NCBI RefSeq assembly: GCF_903914075.1
Contig: NZ_CAIWNQ010000004.1
Location: forward strand, 310,001 to 374,000
Direction: 5' to 3'
DNA from: Ruegeria sp. THAF57
Lineage (GTDB): Bacteria; Pseudomonadota; Alphaproteobacteria; Rhodobacterales; Rhodobacteraceae
Length of the DNA: 64,000 bases
Part shown: positions 1 to 9,200 of the stretch, in pieces
How the letters are laid out: every line of letters begins with the position of its first letter
How positions within the stretch are numbered: position 1 is the first letter of the stretch
The notes under the pieces: model-generated
Database searches by the model: none
The model's input: the letters and a program-made list of their open reading frames with translations, nothing else
Told to the model about the DNA's origin: nothing
Program-made: the position numbers and the translations under genes

Positions 1-1192
1 GGTCACCTTCAACGGTGTCGAACTGACGGCGGATGACACGGTCCAGCGTCGTGGTGTTGCCTTCAATGTCGATGCGTTCAACAAAGATACGCGGTCCTTT
101 GGTAAGGACGAACTGAACATCCAACGTCAAGTCGCGTGGGTTACGCGTGACACGCGGTTCAACGCGCAAGAAATCAACACCCTGCTTGATGCCCAGGCGC
201 TCCTGACGAGCGATCGAGTTCTCAACCAACGACGGTGAATAAGTCACACCGGGCTTGATTTTCAACGCCTGCTGATACGGAGCCGCATCGACGCCGGGAA
301 TTTCGCTGACGGTCGAGATCTTACCGAACGAGAACTTCTGTCCTTCGGTGATATTCATCACTAGGAAAAACGCATCACGTTCGCGGGTGAACTCCACATT
401 CGCGCTGTTGACGCGGAAGTCGACATACCCTCGCGACAGATAGAAATCGCGGATGACCTGTTTGTCGAATTCGATCCGGTCGGCGATAAACGTGTCGCCC
501 CGCAGGAAAGTCCGCAGGAAATTGGCTTGCTTGGTCTCCAGCACCCGACGCAGGCGACGGTCGGAAAACGCACGGTTGCCGACGAAGCTGACGCGCTCAA
601 CCTCGATTGTCGTGCCTTCAGCGATTTCAAAGACAAGATCAACGCGGTTGTCGCTGCGGCGAATGATGCGCGGAATGACGGTTGCCGACACCCTGCCCTG
701 CGCCGAATAAATCTCGGCGATCAGATCCGCGTCGGCTTCGGCGACTTGTGGCGTGAATACGCGGCGTGGCTGCGACGAGATCGCCTCGATCAGAACGTCA
801 TCTTTTACGCGGCGGTTTCCTTCGATGCTGATCTGGTTGATCGTCGGGTATTCCTGAACCTCGATCAGCAGAGTATTGCCGCGCGGGGTCAGTTCGACTG
901 TCTCAAAAACACCACTGTCAAGCAAACGCTGGAACGCGTCGTTCAATTCTCCGGCAGTCACGGTCTGTCCGGGCTGGATGCCAGTACGGGCAATAATCGT
1001 GGATGTTTCGATCCTACGGTTCCCGTCAACGTCGAAGGAATTGATGGTGTAACTCTGCGCCTGTGCGACCTGCGGCGCCGACACTAAACTCACTAAAACA
1101 ATAAGGGAAAAAACGGATAGCGTTCGCCACAAAATATTGTTTGTCAGCTTCTGCCCTCCGCAGGATGTGCCTGCGCCTCGCCTATCAGTCAT
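1..1192 (-). CDS. bamA: Outer membrane protein assembly factor BamA, N-terminal part (3' end outside window)
   Basis: BamA folds and inserts beta-barrel proteins into the outer membrane as the core of the BAM complex. About 397 N-terminal residues are visible: a basic N-terminus, a hydrophobic signal segment (about residues 25-45) ending in AQAQS, then POTRA repeats beginning YTINSFDVDGNRR and continuing with INQISIEGNRRVKDD. The C-terminal barrel lies beyond base 1. The ATG at 1192 was taken; a GGAGGG sequence lies a few codons inside the frame, so a shorter start close to the signal peptide is possible. It follows rseP and a small membrane gene on the same strand, the usual order in this group. 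Family assignment is from the POTRA motifs and context. Confidence 0.93.
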   Translation of the reverse strand, partial: MTDRRGAGTSCGGQKLTNNILWRTLSVFSLIVLVSLVSAPQVAQAQSYTINSFDVDGNRRIETSTIIARTGIQPGQTVTAGELNDAFQRLLDSGVFETVELTPRGNTLLIEVQEYPTINQISIEGNRRVKDDVLIEAISSQPRRVFTPQVAEADADLIAEIYSAQGRVSATVIPRIIRRSDNRVDLVFEIAEGTTIEVERVSFVGNRAFSDRRLRRVLETKQANFLRTFLRGDTFIADRIEFDKQVIRDFYLSRGYVDFRVNSANVEFTRERDAFFLVMNITEGQKFSFGKISTVSEIPGVDAAPYQQALKIKPGVTYSPSLVENSIARQERLGIKQGVDFLRVEPRVTRNPRDLTLDVQFVLTKGPRIFVERIDIEGNTTTLDRVIRRQFDTVEGD

Positions 1193-1227
1193 ATTTTTCT
1201 CTACCCAAATTTTCAGGACTTTAAGTT

Positions 1228-1256
1228 TGAGTAGCGGTATTCAGAAATCTTGTCAA
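1228..1256 (-). promoter_or_regulatory. Candidate sigma70-type promoter for bamA
   Basis: On the minus strand TTGACA (1256-1251) is followed after 17 bases by TACTCA (1233-1228), 36 bases upstream of the bamA ATG. The -35 is perfect and the -10 is poor, so this is a candidate only. Confidence 0.4.
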
Positions 1257-1261
1257 AAGCC

Positions 1262-1290
1262 CAAAAAGTAAAGCGACCCAGAAGGTCGCC
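1262..1290 (-). terminator. Candidate terminator between the small membrane gene and bamA
   Basis: Read on the minus strand, GCGACC and GGTCGC form a 6-bp stem with a 5-base loop, followed by a T-rich run (TTTACTTTTT). It lies just past the stop codon of the small gene at 1320-1448 and before the bamA promoter candidate. Confidence 0.5.
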
Positions 1291-1319
1291 AACTGTTGTT
1301 TTTCAGTGAAATGCGAGAA

Positions 1320-1448
1320 TCACATCGTGATCAGGTAAGCGCATCCAAACATCGCCAAAGCGGTCGCGCCGAAGAACAGGATCGAGTCCCAGTTCAACAG
1401 GAATAGGAAGCTGAAGCTTTTATACGACTTTTGCAGGGCCCGTGTCAT
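1320..1448 (-). CDS. Small hypothetical membrane protein (42 aa) between rseP and bamA
   Basis: The frame encodes 42 residues: a basic start (MTRALQKSYKS) and one long hydrophobic segment running from about residue 13 to the end, broken by an NWDS turn, so one or two short membrane passes. The ATG at 1448 was chosen because AGAGGA sits at ribosome-site distance; the open frame extends further upstream without a better site. It lies on the same strand as rseP and bamA, 90 bases after rseP, and is followed by a hairpin with a T-run. I do not recognise a family. Position in an envelope cluster suggests an inner membrane protein, but no function can be assigned. Confidence 0.6.
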   Translation of the reverse strand: MTRALQKSYKSFSFLFLLNWDSILFFGATALAMFGCAYLITM

Positions 1449-1538
1449 GGCATCCTCTGAAACAATCATCCAATTGCCATAGAGATTACCCATAAATTGA
1501 GGCGGAAATGCGGCCTTTCCGCGCCGAACGCGCCACAA

Positions 1539-2891
1539 TCAGCAGAACAAATCGTTGGATACCGAGAAAAGCATCAAGCCCAAGATCAACGAAACCCCGA
1601 CACCCATGAGCACGCGCAGTACACCATCGCTGGGTGGCTTGCCTGCAACCGCCTCGTAAGCGTAGAAAACCAGATGCCCGCCATCCAGAGCCGGGATCGG
1701 AAACAGGTTCAGAAGACCAACGGCCGTCGACAACACCGCTATGAAAAAGATGAAGTTCTGCGCGCCTTGGCTTGCCATCGCCCCTGAGGTCTCAGCAATT
1801 CCGATAGGCCCTGACATGTTACACGTACTGATAGCACCTGTAACCATATGCCAAATCCCCGAAAGGGATCCTTCAACGATCCGAATTGTCTGCCTTACGC
1901 CACCAGAAAGGGAATCGCCTATACCCGCCGGTTCCGTCGCTGGTTCCAGCATCATGCCGCCGACAATCCCGATCCGCCAATGGGTGACAAAACCGCCGTC
2001 CGGCTGAGGTTCGTCAGTTCGACGTGGTGCCAGCGCAAATTCCAACTCGGCCCCGTCGCGCCATACGTCCAGCAAAAGAACCTTGCCGTCAGAGGCTTCC
2101 ACGTGGTCCTTCAACTGCTCGAACGCAAAGATCGGCTCACCGTCAACCGCAGTGATGACGTCACCCTGCTTCAGGTCGATATCCATTGCGGCGCTGCGCG
2201 GGGCCACCTGCTGGATTAGCGGAGGCATCAGCCAGGGGGCGGAAACGTCCAATGTCTGACCATCTCTGACGACCGTGTAGTCCAGCACAGGTTCAACGGG
2301 CAGCGCCTCCAAGAACTCGGACCAGACCCCCTCTTCTCCAAATTCGGGAAGTGGAACGCCTGCAATGGCGATGATCTCATCCCCGTCACGAAGCTCCTGA
2401 ACTGTACCCGGCAAGGGTGCGAGTGCGCCAACCGTCAACGGCTCTTTCGTTACGCCCTGAGACAGGAAGATCATTCCAAAAACCAAGATGGACATGGCGA
2501 AATTGAAAATCGGTCCGGCAGCCACCGTCGCCGCTCGCGCCCAAAGCGGTGCGCCATGCATCGTTCTGCGCAACTCTTCCGGGCTTTGCTGCGTGATCTC
2601 GGACATGGCGGTTTCGTCCTTGCCCGATGCCGCATTGGCGTCTCCCAGAAATTTCACATATCCGCCAAAGGGTAGCGCCGCGATCTGCCACCGTGTTCCA
2701 CGCTTGTCGACTCGGCTCCAGAGGACCGGGCCAAACCCGATCGAAAATACCTCGGCGTGGATACCTGACCACCGACCTACGATATAGTGGCCGTATTCAT
2801 GCACCGCCACGATCACCGACAACGCAATGACAAACGCAACAATGGTGTAAACTAGATTACCGAATTGGGGGATCAGTGAAAGTAAGTCCAA
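1539..2891 (-). CDS. rseP: Site-2 protease RseP (zinc metalloprotease, M50)
   Basis: RseP is an inner membrane protease that cuts transmembrane segments, typically anti-sigma factors and leftover signal peptides. The 450-residue protein has the zinc site HEYGH at residues 31-35 in the first membrane helix, two PDZ-like regions in the middle, and the C-terminal NLFPIPALDGGHL motif whose Asp is the third zinc ligand. The start is TTG, 4 bases after the dxr stop, with AGGA in the dxr end as ribosome site. Length and motif order fit the family. Position between dxr and bamA is the common alphaproteobacterial arrangement. Its substrate here is not shown by the sequence. Confidence 0.96.
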   Translation of the reverse strand: MDLLSLIPQFGNLVYTIVAFVIALSVIVAVHEYGHYIVGRWSGIHAEVFSIGFGPVLWSRVDKRGTRWQIAALPFGGYVKFLGDANAASGKDETAMSEITQQSPEELRRTMHGAPLWARAATVAAGPIFNFAMSILVFGMIFLSQGVTKEPLTVGALAPLPGTVQELRDGDEIIAIAGVPLPEFGEEGVWSEFLEALPVEPVLDYTVVRDGQTLDVSAPWLMPPLIQQVAPRSAAMDIDLKQGDVITAVDGEPIFAFEQLKDHVEASDGKVLLLDVWRDGAELEFALAPRRTDEPQPDGGFVTHWRIGIVGGMMLEPATEPAGIGDSLSGGVRQTIRIVEGSLSGIWHMVTGAISTCNMSGPIGIAETSGAMASQGAQNFIFFIAVLSTAVGLLNLFPIPALDGGHLVFYAYEAVAGKPPSDGVLRVLMGVGVSLILGLMLFSVSNDLFC

Positions 2892-2895
2892 AATT

Positions 2896-4068
2896 CTATC
2901 CTGCGCGTTGGGCTACGGTTTCATCTACCCACTTACGTGCCAGATGGTCCGTTTGCAGCACGTTATCAAGTGTCAAAGGGGCATCAATAAGGCTGCTTTC
3001 AGCCTCTGCCCTGTCCAGAGCGGTTTCGACGATGTCAGCCATTTCCAAAAAGCCGATCTTGCGGTCGATAAAGTGATCCAGCGCCCGTTCCTTGGCCGCA
3101 TTGAAGATTGCGCCTGACAACCCGCCCCGCTCCATCACATGACGCGCCAGCCTTAGGGCCGGGTATCGTGCCTCGTCGGGGTCGTGGAACCGAATTTGAC
3201 CCAATTTTGCAAGGTTCAACCGATCAACCGGCAGGTCGCGTCGGTCCGGCCAATTTAAGGCGTATCCTATGGCATGGCGCATATCAGGCGCACCCATATG
3301 GGCCATGACCGCGCCATCAGTAAATCCCACCAAGGCGTGCACAATGGATTCGGGATGAACCAACACTTCGATCTTAGATGGTGCGATACCGAAGAACTCT
3401 TTCGTCTCAATCAGTTCAAGGGCTTTGTTGAACATCGACGCACTGTCGATGGTAATCCTTTGGCCCATATTCCAGTTTGGGTGGCTTGACGCTTGTTCGA
3501 CCGTGGCGCTTGCCAAATCGCTAAGGGGCCAGTCGCGAAATGCCCCGCCGCTTGCCGTTATGATGATACGTTCGACGGCCTGCATATCCTCGCCAACCAG
3601 AGCCTGAAACACGGCAGAGTGTTCGCTGTCGACCGGCAGAAGCTTTGCGTCATGCTTGCGCGCTGTCTCAAGCACAAGAGCGCCTGCGCAGACCAGAGTT
3701 TCCTTGTTGGCAAGCGCAAGAGTTGCGCCTTGCTTCAGTGCCTCAAGACCCGGCGGAAGGCCTGCCGAACCGACGATGGCCGACATAACCCAGTCTGCCG
3801 GACGCGCGGCTGCTTCGGCCAGAGCTTGCGGCCCGGCGGCCGCTTCAATACCGCTGCCTGCCAATGCGTCGCGAAGATCGCCCAGCCTGTCCTCGTGGGC
3901 TGTCACAGCCAAGTCGGCGTTCAAACGACGCGCGTCCTTGGCAAGCTGTTCAATACTGGCGCCCCCAGTAAGTGCAACGACGTCATATGCAGACGGGTCC
4001 CTGCCAATCAGGTCTATCGTGTTTTGACCGATGGAACCCGTCGCGCCAAAAATTGAAACTTTGCGCAT
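2896..4068 (-). CDS. dxr: 1-deoxy-D-xylulose 5-phosphate reductoisomerase
   Basis: Dxr makes 2-C-methyl-D-erythritol 4-phosphate from DXP with NADPH, the committed step of the MEP isoprenoid route. The 390-residue protein starts with the NADPH fold motif GATGSIG (residues 8-14), has the metal and substrate motif PVDSEHSA, and the later MGQRITIDSASMFNK stretch, all normal for the family. The ATG shares one base with the cdsA stop (TAATG), so the two are translationally coupled. With uppS and cdsA upstream the operon joins isoprenoid carrier lipid and phospholipid synthesis with outer membrane assembly. Confidence 0.97.
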   Translation of the reverse strand: MRKVSIFGATGSIGQNTIDLIGRDPSAYDVVALTGGASIEQLAKDARRLNADLAVTAHEDRLGDLRDALAGSGIEAAAGPQALAEAAARPADWVMSAIVGSAGLPPGLEALKQGATLALANKETLVCAGALVLETARKHDAKLLPVDSEHSAVFQALVGEDMQAVERIIITASGGAFRDWPLSDLASATVEQASSHPNWNMGQRITIDSASMFNKALELIETKEFFGIAPSKIEVLVHPESIVHALVGFTDGAVMAHMGAPDMRHAIGYALNWPDRRDLPVDRLNLAKLGQIRFHDPDEARYPALRLARHVMERGGLSGAIFNAAKERALDHFIDRKIGFLEMADIVETALDRAEAESSLIDAPLTLDNVLQTDHLARKWVDETVAQRAG

Positions 4069-4850
4069 TACATTGCACCCGGAGTGTAAATCAGACCGGC
4101 AATCAACACGAACAACGCGGCCCCCATCATCCCATCGAAGCGATCCAGAAAACCACCATGGCCGGGGATAAGGTTCGAGCTGTCCTTTACTCCGAACTTA
4201 CGTTTGGTGGCGCTTTCTATGATATCTCCGGCCTGACTTGCCATCGAAGCGAGTATCGAGACTAATACGAACAAGACGCCAAATCCGGCATAGAGGGCAA
4301 AAATAGTCCCGACCAACGCAGCGGCAACCCACCCGCCGGCGGTGCCCGACCACGTTTTCTTAGGGCTGACTTTCGGCCAGAATTTCGGGCCGCCAAATGC
4401 CTTGCCGACGAAATAACCCGCAACATCTGTGGCGACCACGACGGCAATCAGCCAGACCATCCAGCCAAAGCCCATGTTTTCGCGGATTGAGATGAACCCG
4501 AGGCCCGCAGCCGCAATCCACGCGGCAAACAGTGCATATGTCCCCTTGGCGCGACTGATCTGCCCCGCCCCGACAAGGGCCGGTGCCAGCAGGAACGGCA
4601 ACTTATAAAGCGGCGGCACGTGGTAACTTAGGACAACGGCCACACCCGTCAGGATAGACAATTGCACAGCCACCGCAGTTCGATCCGGGTCAATCATCCG
4701 GACCAGTTCCCATGTCATCAGGCCACAGGCAATTGCGATGAAGGCTTCAAACCAAAGACCGCCCAGCCAAACCTCGATTGAGCCAATCGCGACAAGAACC
4801 GCCGCTGACAGGACGCGCGCCGTCAGGTCAGACCATCGGCCTTCGCTCAT
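4068..4850 (-). CDS. cdsA: Phosphatidate cytidylyltransferase
   Basis: CdsA makes CDP-diacylglycerol from phosphatidic acid and CTP in the inner membrane, the branch point for all phospholipids. The 260-residue protein has several membrane helices and the C-terminal CDS signature: SATKRKFGVKDS followed by PGHGGFLDRFD. The start at 4850 (MSEGRW) was chosen because it overlaps the uppS stop as ATGA; a longer frame upstream would run deep into uppS. The final codon overlaps the dxr start. Normal length for alphaproteobacteria. Confidence 0.95.
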   Translation of the reverse strand: MSEGRWSDLTARVLSAAVLVAIGSIEVWLGGLWFEAFIAIACGLMTWELVRMIDPDRTAVAVQLSILTGVAVVLSYHVPPLYKLPFLLAPALVGAGQISRAKGTYALFAAWIAAAGLGFISIRENMGFGWMVWLIAVVVATDVAGYFVGKAFGGPKFWPKVSPKKTWSGTAGGWVAAALVGTIFALYAGFGVLFVLVSILASMASQAGDIIESATKRKFGVKDSSNLIPGHGGFLDRFDGMMGAALFVLIAGLIYTPGAM

Positions 4851-5578
4851 GCTGAAATTGCTCCGAACCGGCGCTCTCGCGTCCCGAAATTGCGGCACAA
4901 ACGCTCGAGTTCCTCGGCGGTGAAATCAGGCCACAGCGTGTCGATAAACTCATATTCCGAGTAAGCGGATTGCCACAGAAGGAAATTGGAAATCCTTGCT
5001 TCACCGCTTGTGCGAATAACAAGGTCAGGATCTGGAAGAACATGTGTGTCCAGATACTTGGGCAGGGTTTCCTCATCCACATCTTCCGGTTTCAGACGCC
5101 CTTCCGCGACATCCTTTGCCAGACGTTTCGTGGCCCGTGCAACCTCATCCCGACCGCCATAATTGATGGCAATGGTCAAGTGTACCAGATCATTGTTCTT
5201 GGTGGCGTCTTCCAGAGTATCCATCAGGTCGATTAGCTTTCGATCCAGACGAACGCGATCACCGATAAACCGAACCCGCACCCCATTGTTGGTCAGGTTT
5301 CGTGTTTCATTGATGATATAGCGTCGGAACAGGCTCATCAGACCGGCAACTTCTGCCTGTGTGCGTTTCCAGTTTTCGGTCGAGAACGCAAAGACGGTTA
5401 GATATTTGACTCCCAGCCCCGGGCACGCTTCGACCACGTCACGCACTCGGCGCGCGCCTGCCTGATGCCCGAACAAGCGCGGCCTGCCCCGTGCCTGGGC
5501 CCAGCGACCGTTGCCATCCATAATTATGGCAACGTGACGAGGGCCATCCACTGGTACAGTATGTGCGGTGTCGGGCAT
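4847..5578 (-). CDS. uppS: Undecaprenyl diphosphate synthase (isoprenyl transferase)
   Basis: UppS condenses eight isopentenyl units onto farnesyl diphosphate to make the C55 carrier lipid for cell wall synthesis. The 243-residue protein begins with the catalytic loop IIMDGNGRWA, followed by GARRV, FAFSTENWKR, and near the end DLVIRTSGEARISNFLLWQ and the ELERLCRNFGTRERRFG tail, the full set of family motifs. The start MPDTAH at 5578 was preferred over an in-frame start 42 bases upstream that would overlap frr. It lies 7 bases after frr and overlaps cdsA by 4 bases. Confidence 0.96.
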   Translation of the reverse strand: MPDTAHTVPVDGPRHVAIIMDGNGRWAQARGRPRLFGHQAGARRVRDVVEACPGLGVKYLTVFAFSTENWKRTQAEVAGLMSLFRRYIINETRNLTNNGVRVRFIGDRVRLDRKLIDLMDTLEDATKNNDLVHLTIAINYGGRDEVARATKRLAKDVAEGRLKPEDVDEETLPKYLDTHVLPDPDLVIRTSGEARISNFLLWQSAYSEYEFIDTLWPDFTAEELERLCRNFGTRERRFGAISA

Positions 5579-5585
5579 TGTGGCG

Positions 5586-6149
5586 TCAAACCTGCATGAT
5601 TTCAGACTGTTTCGTCTCAAGCGCGGCGTCGACGGACTTGATCATCTCATCGGTCAGGTCCTGAACTTCGCTTTCCCAGAACTTCTGGTCGTCTTCGGAC
5701 ATTCCGTCAGCCTTGGCCTTCTTGATTTGGTCCATACCGTCACGGCGCACATTGCGGATCGAGACCCGTGCATGTTCCGCATACTGTCCCGCGACCTTAC
5801 CAAGTTCGCGGCGACGTTCTTCGTTCAATTCGGGGATCGGCAGCATAATGATCGTGCCGTTCAGTTGAGGGTTAATTCCCAACCCGCTTTCACGAATGGC
5901 CTTTTCGACTTTGCCAACCAGACCTTTGTCCCACACGTTCACCGTAACCATACGGGGTTCGGGAACGTTTACCGTGCCAACCTGGTTGATTGGGGTCATC
6001 GAGCCATAGGCGTCAACCATTACCGGCTCCAGCATCGACGCTGACGCGCGACCAGTTCGCAGCGACGCAAACTCGGTTCTGAGGTTGGACATGGCGCCAT
6101 CCATGCGGCGCTTTAGATCGTCAGTGTCCAGTTCGAAATCGTCAGACAT
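5586..6149 (-). CDS. frr: Ribosome recycling factor
   Basis: Frr splits post-termination ribosomes together with EF-G. The 187-residue protein has the usual start ([19 protein letters not shown]), the LRTGRAS motif, and the C-terminal long helix with [14 protein letters not shown]. The ATG at 6149 was preferred to an in-frame GTG at 6158 because GGGGAG lies 8 bases upstream of the ATG. It is the first gene of the minus cluster that runs to bamA. pyrH, often its upstream neighbour, is absent here; the acuI gene and its terminator lie upstream instead. Confidence 0.97.
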   Translation of the reverse strand: MSDDFELDTDDLKRRMDGAMSNLRTEFASLRTGRASASMLEPVMVDAYGSMTPINQVGTVNVPEPRMVTVNVWDKGLVGKVEKAIRESGLGINPQLNGTIIMLPIPELNEERRRELGKVAGQYAEHARVSIRNVRRDGMDQIKKAKADGMSEDDQKFWESEVQDLTDEMIKSVDAALETKQSEIMQV

Positions 6150-6283
6150 GCTGCTCACTCCCCGTCTTCAGGTGCTATTTGCTAGGCTCATAAGACATCA
6201 CGGTTGGGATGTATAGCAATGATGATGGGGAAATGCGTCAATGACCAGAGTTGTTTCCGGTATTTTCGAGTTCTTCAGAAGGC

Positions 6284-6316
6284 AAAAAGACCGACCGGTC
6301 CACTGACCAGTCGGTC
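6284..6316 (-). terminator. Rho-independent terminator of the dmdA-acuI operon
   Basis: On the minus strand GACCGACTGG and CCGGTCGGTC form a 10-bp stem with one mismatch and an 8-base loop, followed by TTTTT. It lies 19 bases after the acuI stop and separates the DMSP operon from frr. Confidence 0.85.
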
Positions 6317-6334
6317 CCCAGGAAGACTTCGGGA

Positions 6335-7330
6335 TCAGGCGTTTACGTCTACAACAACACGCCCTTTAACCTGCCCTTTGAGGATATCGCCCCCCAATTG
6401 TGGCAGATCATTCAACGTGGCGGGCTGAATCATCGCATCAAGCTTGTCCATCGGCAGGTCGGTTGCCACCCGTTGCCACGCACGCACGCGGTTTTCGTAA
6501 GGCTGCATCACACTGTCGATGCCCAAAAGGTTCACGCCCCGCAACAAGAACGGAATGACCGAGGCTGGAAGCCCCGCCCCACCGGCCAGACCAACCGCTG
6601 CAACGGATGCCCCGTACTTCATCTGACCCAGAACACGCGCCAGCATCTCGCCGCCTACTGCGTCGACGCATCCTGCCCAAGTTTCGCTCTCCAATGGGCG
6701 TTTGACAGTCTCATTCAGATCCTCACGCGGGACGATAGTGGTCGCACCCAGTGATTTGAGGTATTCGCCCGCTTCGGGGCGGCCCGTAACGGCTGCGACC
6801 TTATATCCGAGATTGGAAAGAATTGCGGTCGCGACAGACCCGACACCACCAGCGGCGCCAGTCACCAAAACAGGTCCGTTACCGGGTGTCAGGCCGTGGT
6901 CTTCCAGCGCCATTACGGCCAGCATGGCCGTGAATCCCGCAGTACCAACCGCCATCGCCTGCTGTGTGTTTAGTCCGTCGGGCAAAGGCACCAGCCAATC
7001 GGCCAAAGCGTTGGCCTTTTGCGCATACCCGCCCCAATGAGCTTCGCCGACGCGCCAGCCGGTTGAAACCACTTTGTCACCAGGTTTGTAGCGATCGTCG
7101 GTCGAAGATTCGACTGTACCGCTGTAATCGACGCCGGGCACGTGAGGATAGTTTCTGACCAGTCCGCCGCCCTTTGCAGACAAGCACAGGCCGTCCTTGT
7201 AGTTCACGGTAGAATATTCGACAGCCACGGTGACTTCACCGTGAGGCAGGTCATCAGTCGAAAGCTGCTTTATCGAGGCGCTTGCAAGCCCGCTTTCTTC
7301 GTCCTTATCCATAACCAACGCGTTAAACAT
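6335..7330 (-). CDS. acuI: Acrylyl-CoA reductase AcuI (YhdH-type, NADPH)
   Basis: AcuI reduces acryloyl-CoA to propionyl-CoA and so removes the toxic product that arises when DMSP or 3-hydroxypropionate is broken down. The 331-residue protein is a zinc-free medium-chain dehydrogenase: an N-terminal GroES-like domain with YSTVNYKDGL and HVPGVDYSGTV, then the NADPH fold with VTGAAGGVGSVA. YhdH-type length and motifs match. The start at 7330 has AGGAAA at good distance. It is the last gene of the operon, 45 bases after dmdA, an arrangement known from Ruegeria. The dmdA neighbourhood makes the acrylyl-CoA role much more likely than a generic quinone reductase. Confidence 0.92.
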   Translation of the reverse strand: MFNALVMDKDEESGLASASIKQLSTDDLPHGEVTVAVEYSTVNYKDGLCLSAKGGGLVRNYPHVPGVDYSGTVESSTDDRYKPGDKVVSTGWRVGEAHWGGYAQKANALADWLVPLPDGLNTQQAMAVGTAGFTAMLAVMALEDHGLTPGNGPVLVTGAAGGVGSVATAILSNLGYKVAAVTGRPEAGEYLKSLGATTIVPREDLNETVKRPLESETWAGCVDAVGGEMLARVLGQMKYGASVAAVGLAGGAGLPASVIPFLLRGVNLLGIDSVMQPYENRVRAWQRVATDLPMDKLDAMIQPATLNDLPQLGGDILKGQVKGRVVVDVNA

Positions 7331-7375
7331 ATGATTTCCTTTCATTTCTTGTGTGCTGCACGTCTGGCGACGTGA

Positions 7376-8479
7376 TCAAATCCAGAATTTTTCCTGAACG
7401 ACGGCGCGGCGTGTTCCTTGCGGTGTTTCAACCATGACTTCAGTTCCCGCGTCCCAATGGCTCAGCCGGAGCATCCCAATCGACACGTTTGTCTGGAAGT
7501 CAGGGGACCATGCGGCCGAGGTCACCTGCCCTACCCGTTTTCCGTCGGCCAAAATCGGCCACGTGCCACGACAGGCAGGTACCGGGTCTCCGTCGATTGC
7601 CAGGGGCCGAATTTGCTGAACCGGACCTTCCTTGGCCACGCGCAACAAAGCGTCCCGTCCGATGCAACCGATGGCCGTATGCGTGTTGCAGAATTTGCCC
7701 AAGCCACATTCATGCGGCGTGTTGTCGTCTGTCATGTCATTGCCGTACGACAGCAAACCGCCTTCGATACGTTCAATAAGGTTCGGACATCCCGCACGAA
7801 CGTTCAGGTCTTTTCCTGCCTCGAACAAGGCGTTCCACAACGGCATCCCGATGTCAGACCCTTCGACATAAATCTCGAACCCACCCTGTTTGGAATACCC
7901 CGACCGGGCCACGGCCAGATCGCGCCCTTGAAAGTCGAACATGTCGAACTTGAAAAACCGGACGTCCCGAATGCGATCACCAAAGACTCGTGACATCAAT
8001 TCGTCTGCCTTGGGGCCTTGCACTGCAAGCGGCGACACGTCTGGCTCATCAACGAGCACGTCCAGACGATATCCGTTCGCGATGCCCTTGACCCATAGCA
8101 GCAAATCGCTGTCCGCAATCGAGATCCACCAGCGATCTTCAGACAGTTTCACTGCGACGGGATCATTCAGCATCCCGCCGGTTTCATCCACGATGGGAAC
8201 ATAGAAACATTGTCCCGGAAGCATGCCTCGCAGATCACGCGGAGTCAGCATCTGCATCAGTCGCGTCGCCTCTGGCCCCCGCAGTTCCACCTGCCGCTCG
8301 CATGAGACATCCCATACCTGAACATGAGTTTTCAGATGTCGGTAATCGTCCTCGACGGATTCGAAAACCGTTGGCAAAAGCATGCGGTTGTAAACCGTGT
8401 ATGCCTTGACACCCGCAGCCTCAACGCCTTCGGAAAAAGGGGTACGGCGCAAACGACGGGAAAGCGAAATCTGTGCCAT
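7376..8479 (-). CDS. dmdA: Dimethylsulfoniopropionate demethylase DmdA
   Basis: DmdA moves one methyl group of DMSP to tetrahydrofolate and yields 3-methylmercaptopropionate, the first step of the demethylation pathway. The 367-residue protein is a GcvT-fold aminomethyltransferase relative without the glycine cleavage partners nearby. Visible features include YTVYNRMLLPTVFES near the start, VQVWDVSCERQVEL, SGYSKQGGFEIYV, and the C-terminal barrel with RGTWPILADGKRVGQVTSA. The start has GAGGA 6 bases upstream. It is directly followed by acuI, which strongly supports DmdA rather than GcvT or sarcosine-type relatives. It is preceded within 12 bases by the DUF1326 gene, so it is the third gene of a four-gene operon. 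Confidence 0.94.
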   Translation of the reverse strand: MAQISLSRRLRRTPFSEGVEAAGVKAYTVYNRMLLPTVFESVEDDYRHLKTHVQVWDVSCERQVELRGPEATRLMQMLTPRDLRGMLPGQCFYVPIVDETGGMLNDPVAVKLSEDRWWISIADSDLLLWVKGIANGYRLDVLVDEPDVSPLAVQGPKADELMSRVFGDRIRDVRFFKFDMFDFQGRDLAVARSGYSKQGGFEIYVEGSDIGMPLWNALFEAGKDLNVRAGCPNLIERIEGGLLSYGNDMTDDNTPHECGLGKFCNTHTAIGCIGRDALLRVAKEGPVQQIRPLAIDGDPVPACRGTWPILADGKRVGQVTSAAWSPDFQTNVSIGMLRLSHWDAGTEVMVETPQGTRRAVVQEKFWI

Positions 8480-8491
8480 TGCAAATCCTCG

Positions 8492-9196
8492 CTACTTGGG
8501 GCCGTGCCAGTCGATCGGGCAGATTTCCGCAGACTTTCCACCAAAGTCCCAGACCCGGCCATAATCGCGCACCTTGGACTTTGTCCCGCGGGCGACAATG
8601 ATGTCCGGACCCATCCAGTATTTGGAATTGGAAACCATGACCGGATGGTCGGCATCTTTGCCTGCCATCATTTCGATCTCGCCCTGAATTTTGCGGCCAA
8701 TCGAGATGCGGCGTTTGTTCCCGTCACGCTCAATTTGAACCGGGGCGCGTTCTGCACCGATTATTTCGCTCACCAACATGGTGAACAGACCGGTCGTGCC
8801 ACCCGCCTGGCCGCTGAAGATTTGCAGCAAGCCGTTATAAGCTTTTCCGCTGGAGCGTTCGTCCACGTAAGCGGCGACTTTCCACTGGCCTTCGCCCATT
8901 CGACCCGGAATATCGACCAACAGCCCGACATTCAGCCCCGAGAGGTCTTCGCCTTCATAGTGACCTTCGTCGATGATCACGCCCATCCATGCATGGCAGT
9001 GCCCTTCCGTCGGAGGGTGCGCCCCCAGGGATACGACGCATGGGCAGAACACATCGCAGGAACAGTTCAGTATCAGTTCGCCCTTGATCGCCCAATCTGT
9101 CGGGCTCATTTCGCGCCGCTTTGGATTGGGCATACGGCTGTCGATGCGCTGGCTGATCGGTAAACGGTCAGCGTCTTGTTTTCTGTTTTTAGCCAT
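8492..9196 (-). CDS. DUF1326 domain protein, cysteine-rich
   Basis: The 234-residue soluble protein has a basic tail of about 35 residues, then the DUF1326 fold. Near residues 45-75 it shows a dense group of possible metal ligands: NCSCDVFCPCVVSL and GHCHAW. The function of the family is unknown to me. The start at 9196 is fixed by a GGAGGA ribosome site that is formed by the last codons of the upstream DUF2182 gene (stop 9201), so the two are tightly coupled. DUF1326 and DUF2182 genes are commonly paired. Here the pair heads the operon with dmdA and acuI, suggesting a link to DMSP or methyl-sulfur metabolism, or merely shared regulation. Confidence 0.88.
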   Translation of the reverse strand: MAKNRKQDADRLPISQRIDSRMPNPKRREMSPTDWAIKGELILNCSCDVFCPCVVSLGAHPPTEGHCHAWMGVIIDEGHYEGEDLSGLNVGLLVDIPGRMGEGQWKVAAYVDERSSGKAYNGLLQIFSGQAGGTTGLFTMLVSEIIGAERAPVQIERDGNKRRISIGRKIQGEIEMMAGKDADHPVMVSNSKYWMGPDIIVARGTKSKVRDYGRVWDFGGKSAEICPIDWHGPK

Positions 9197-9200
9197 ATAC

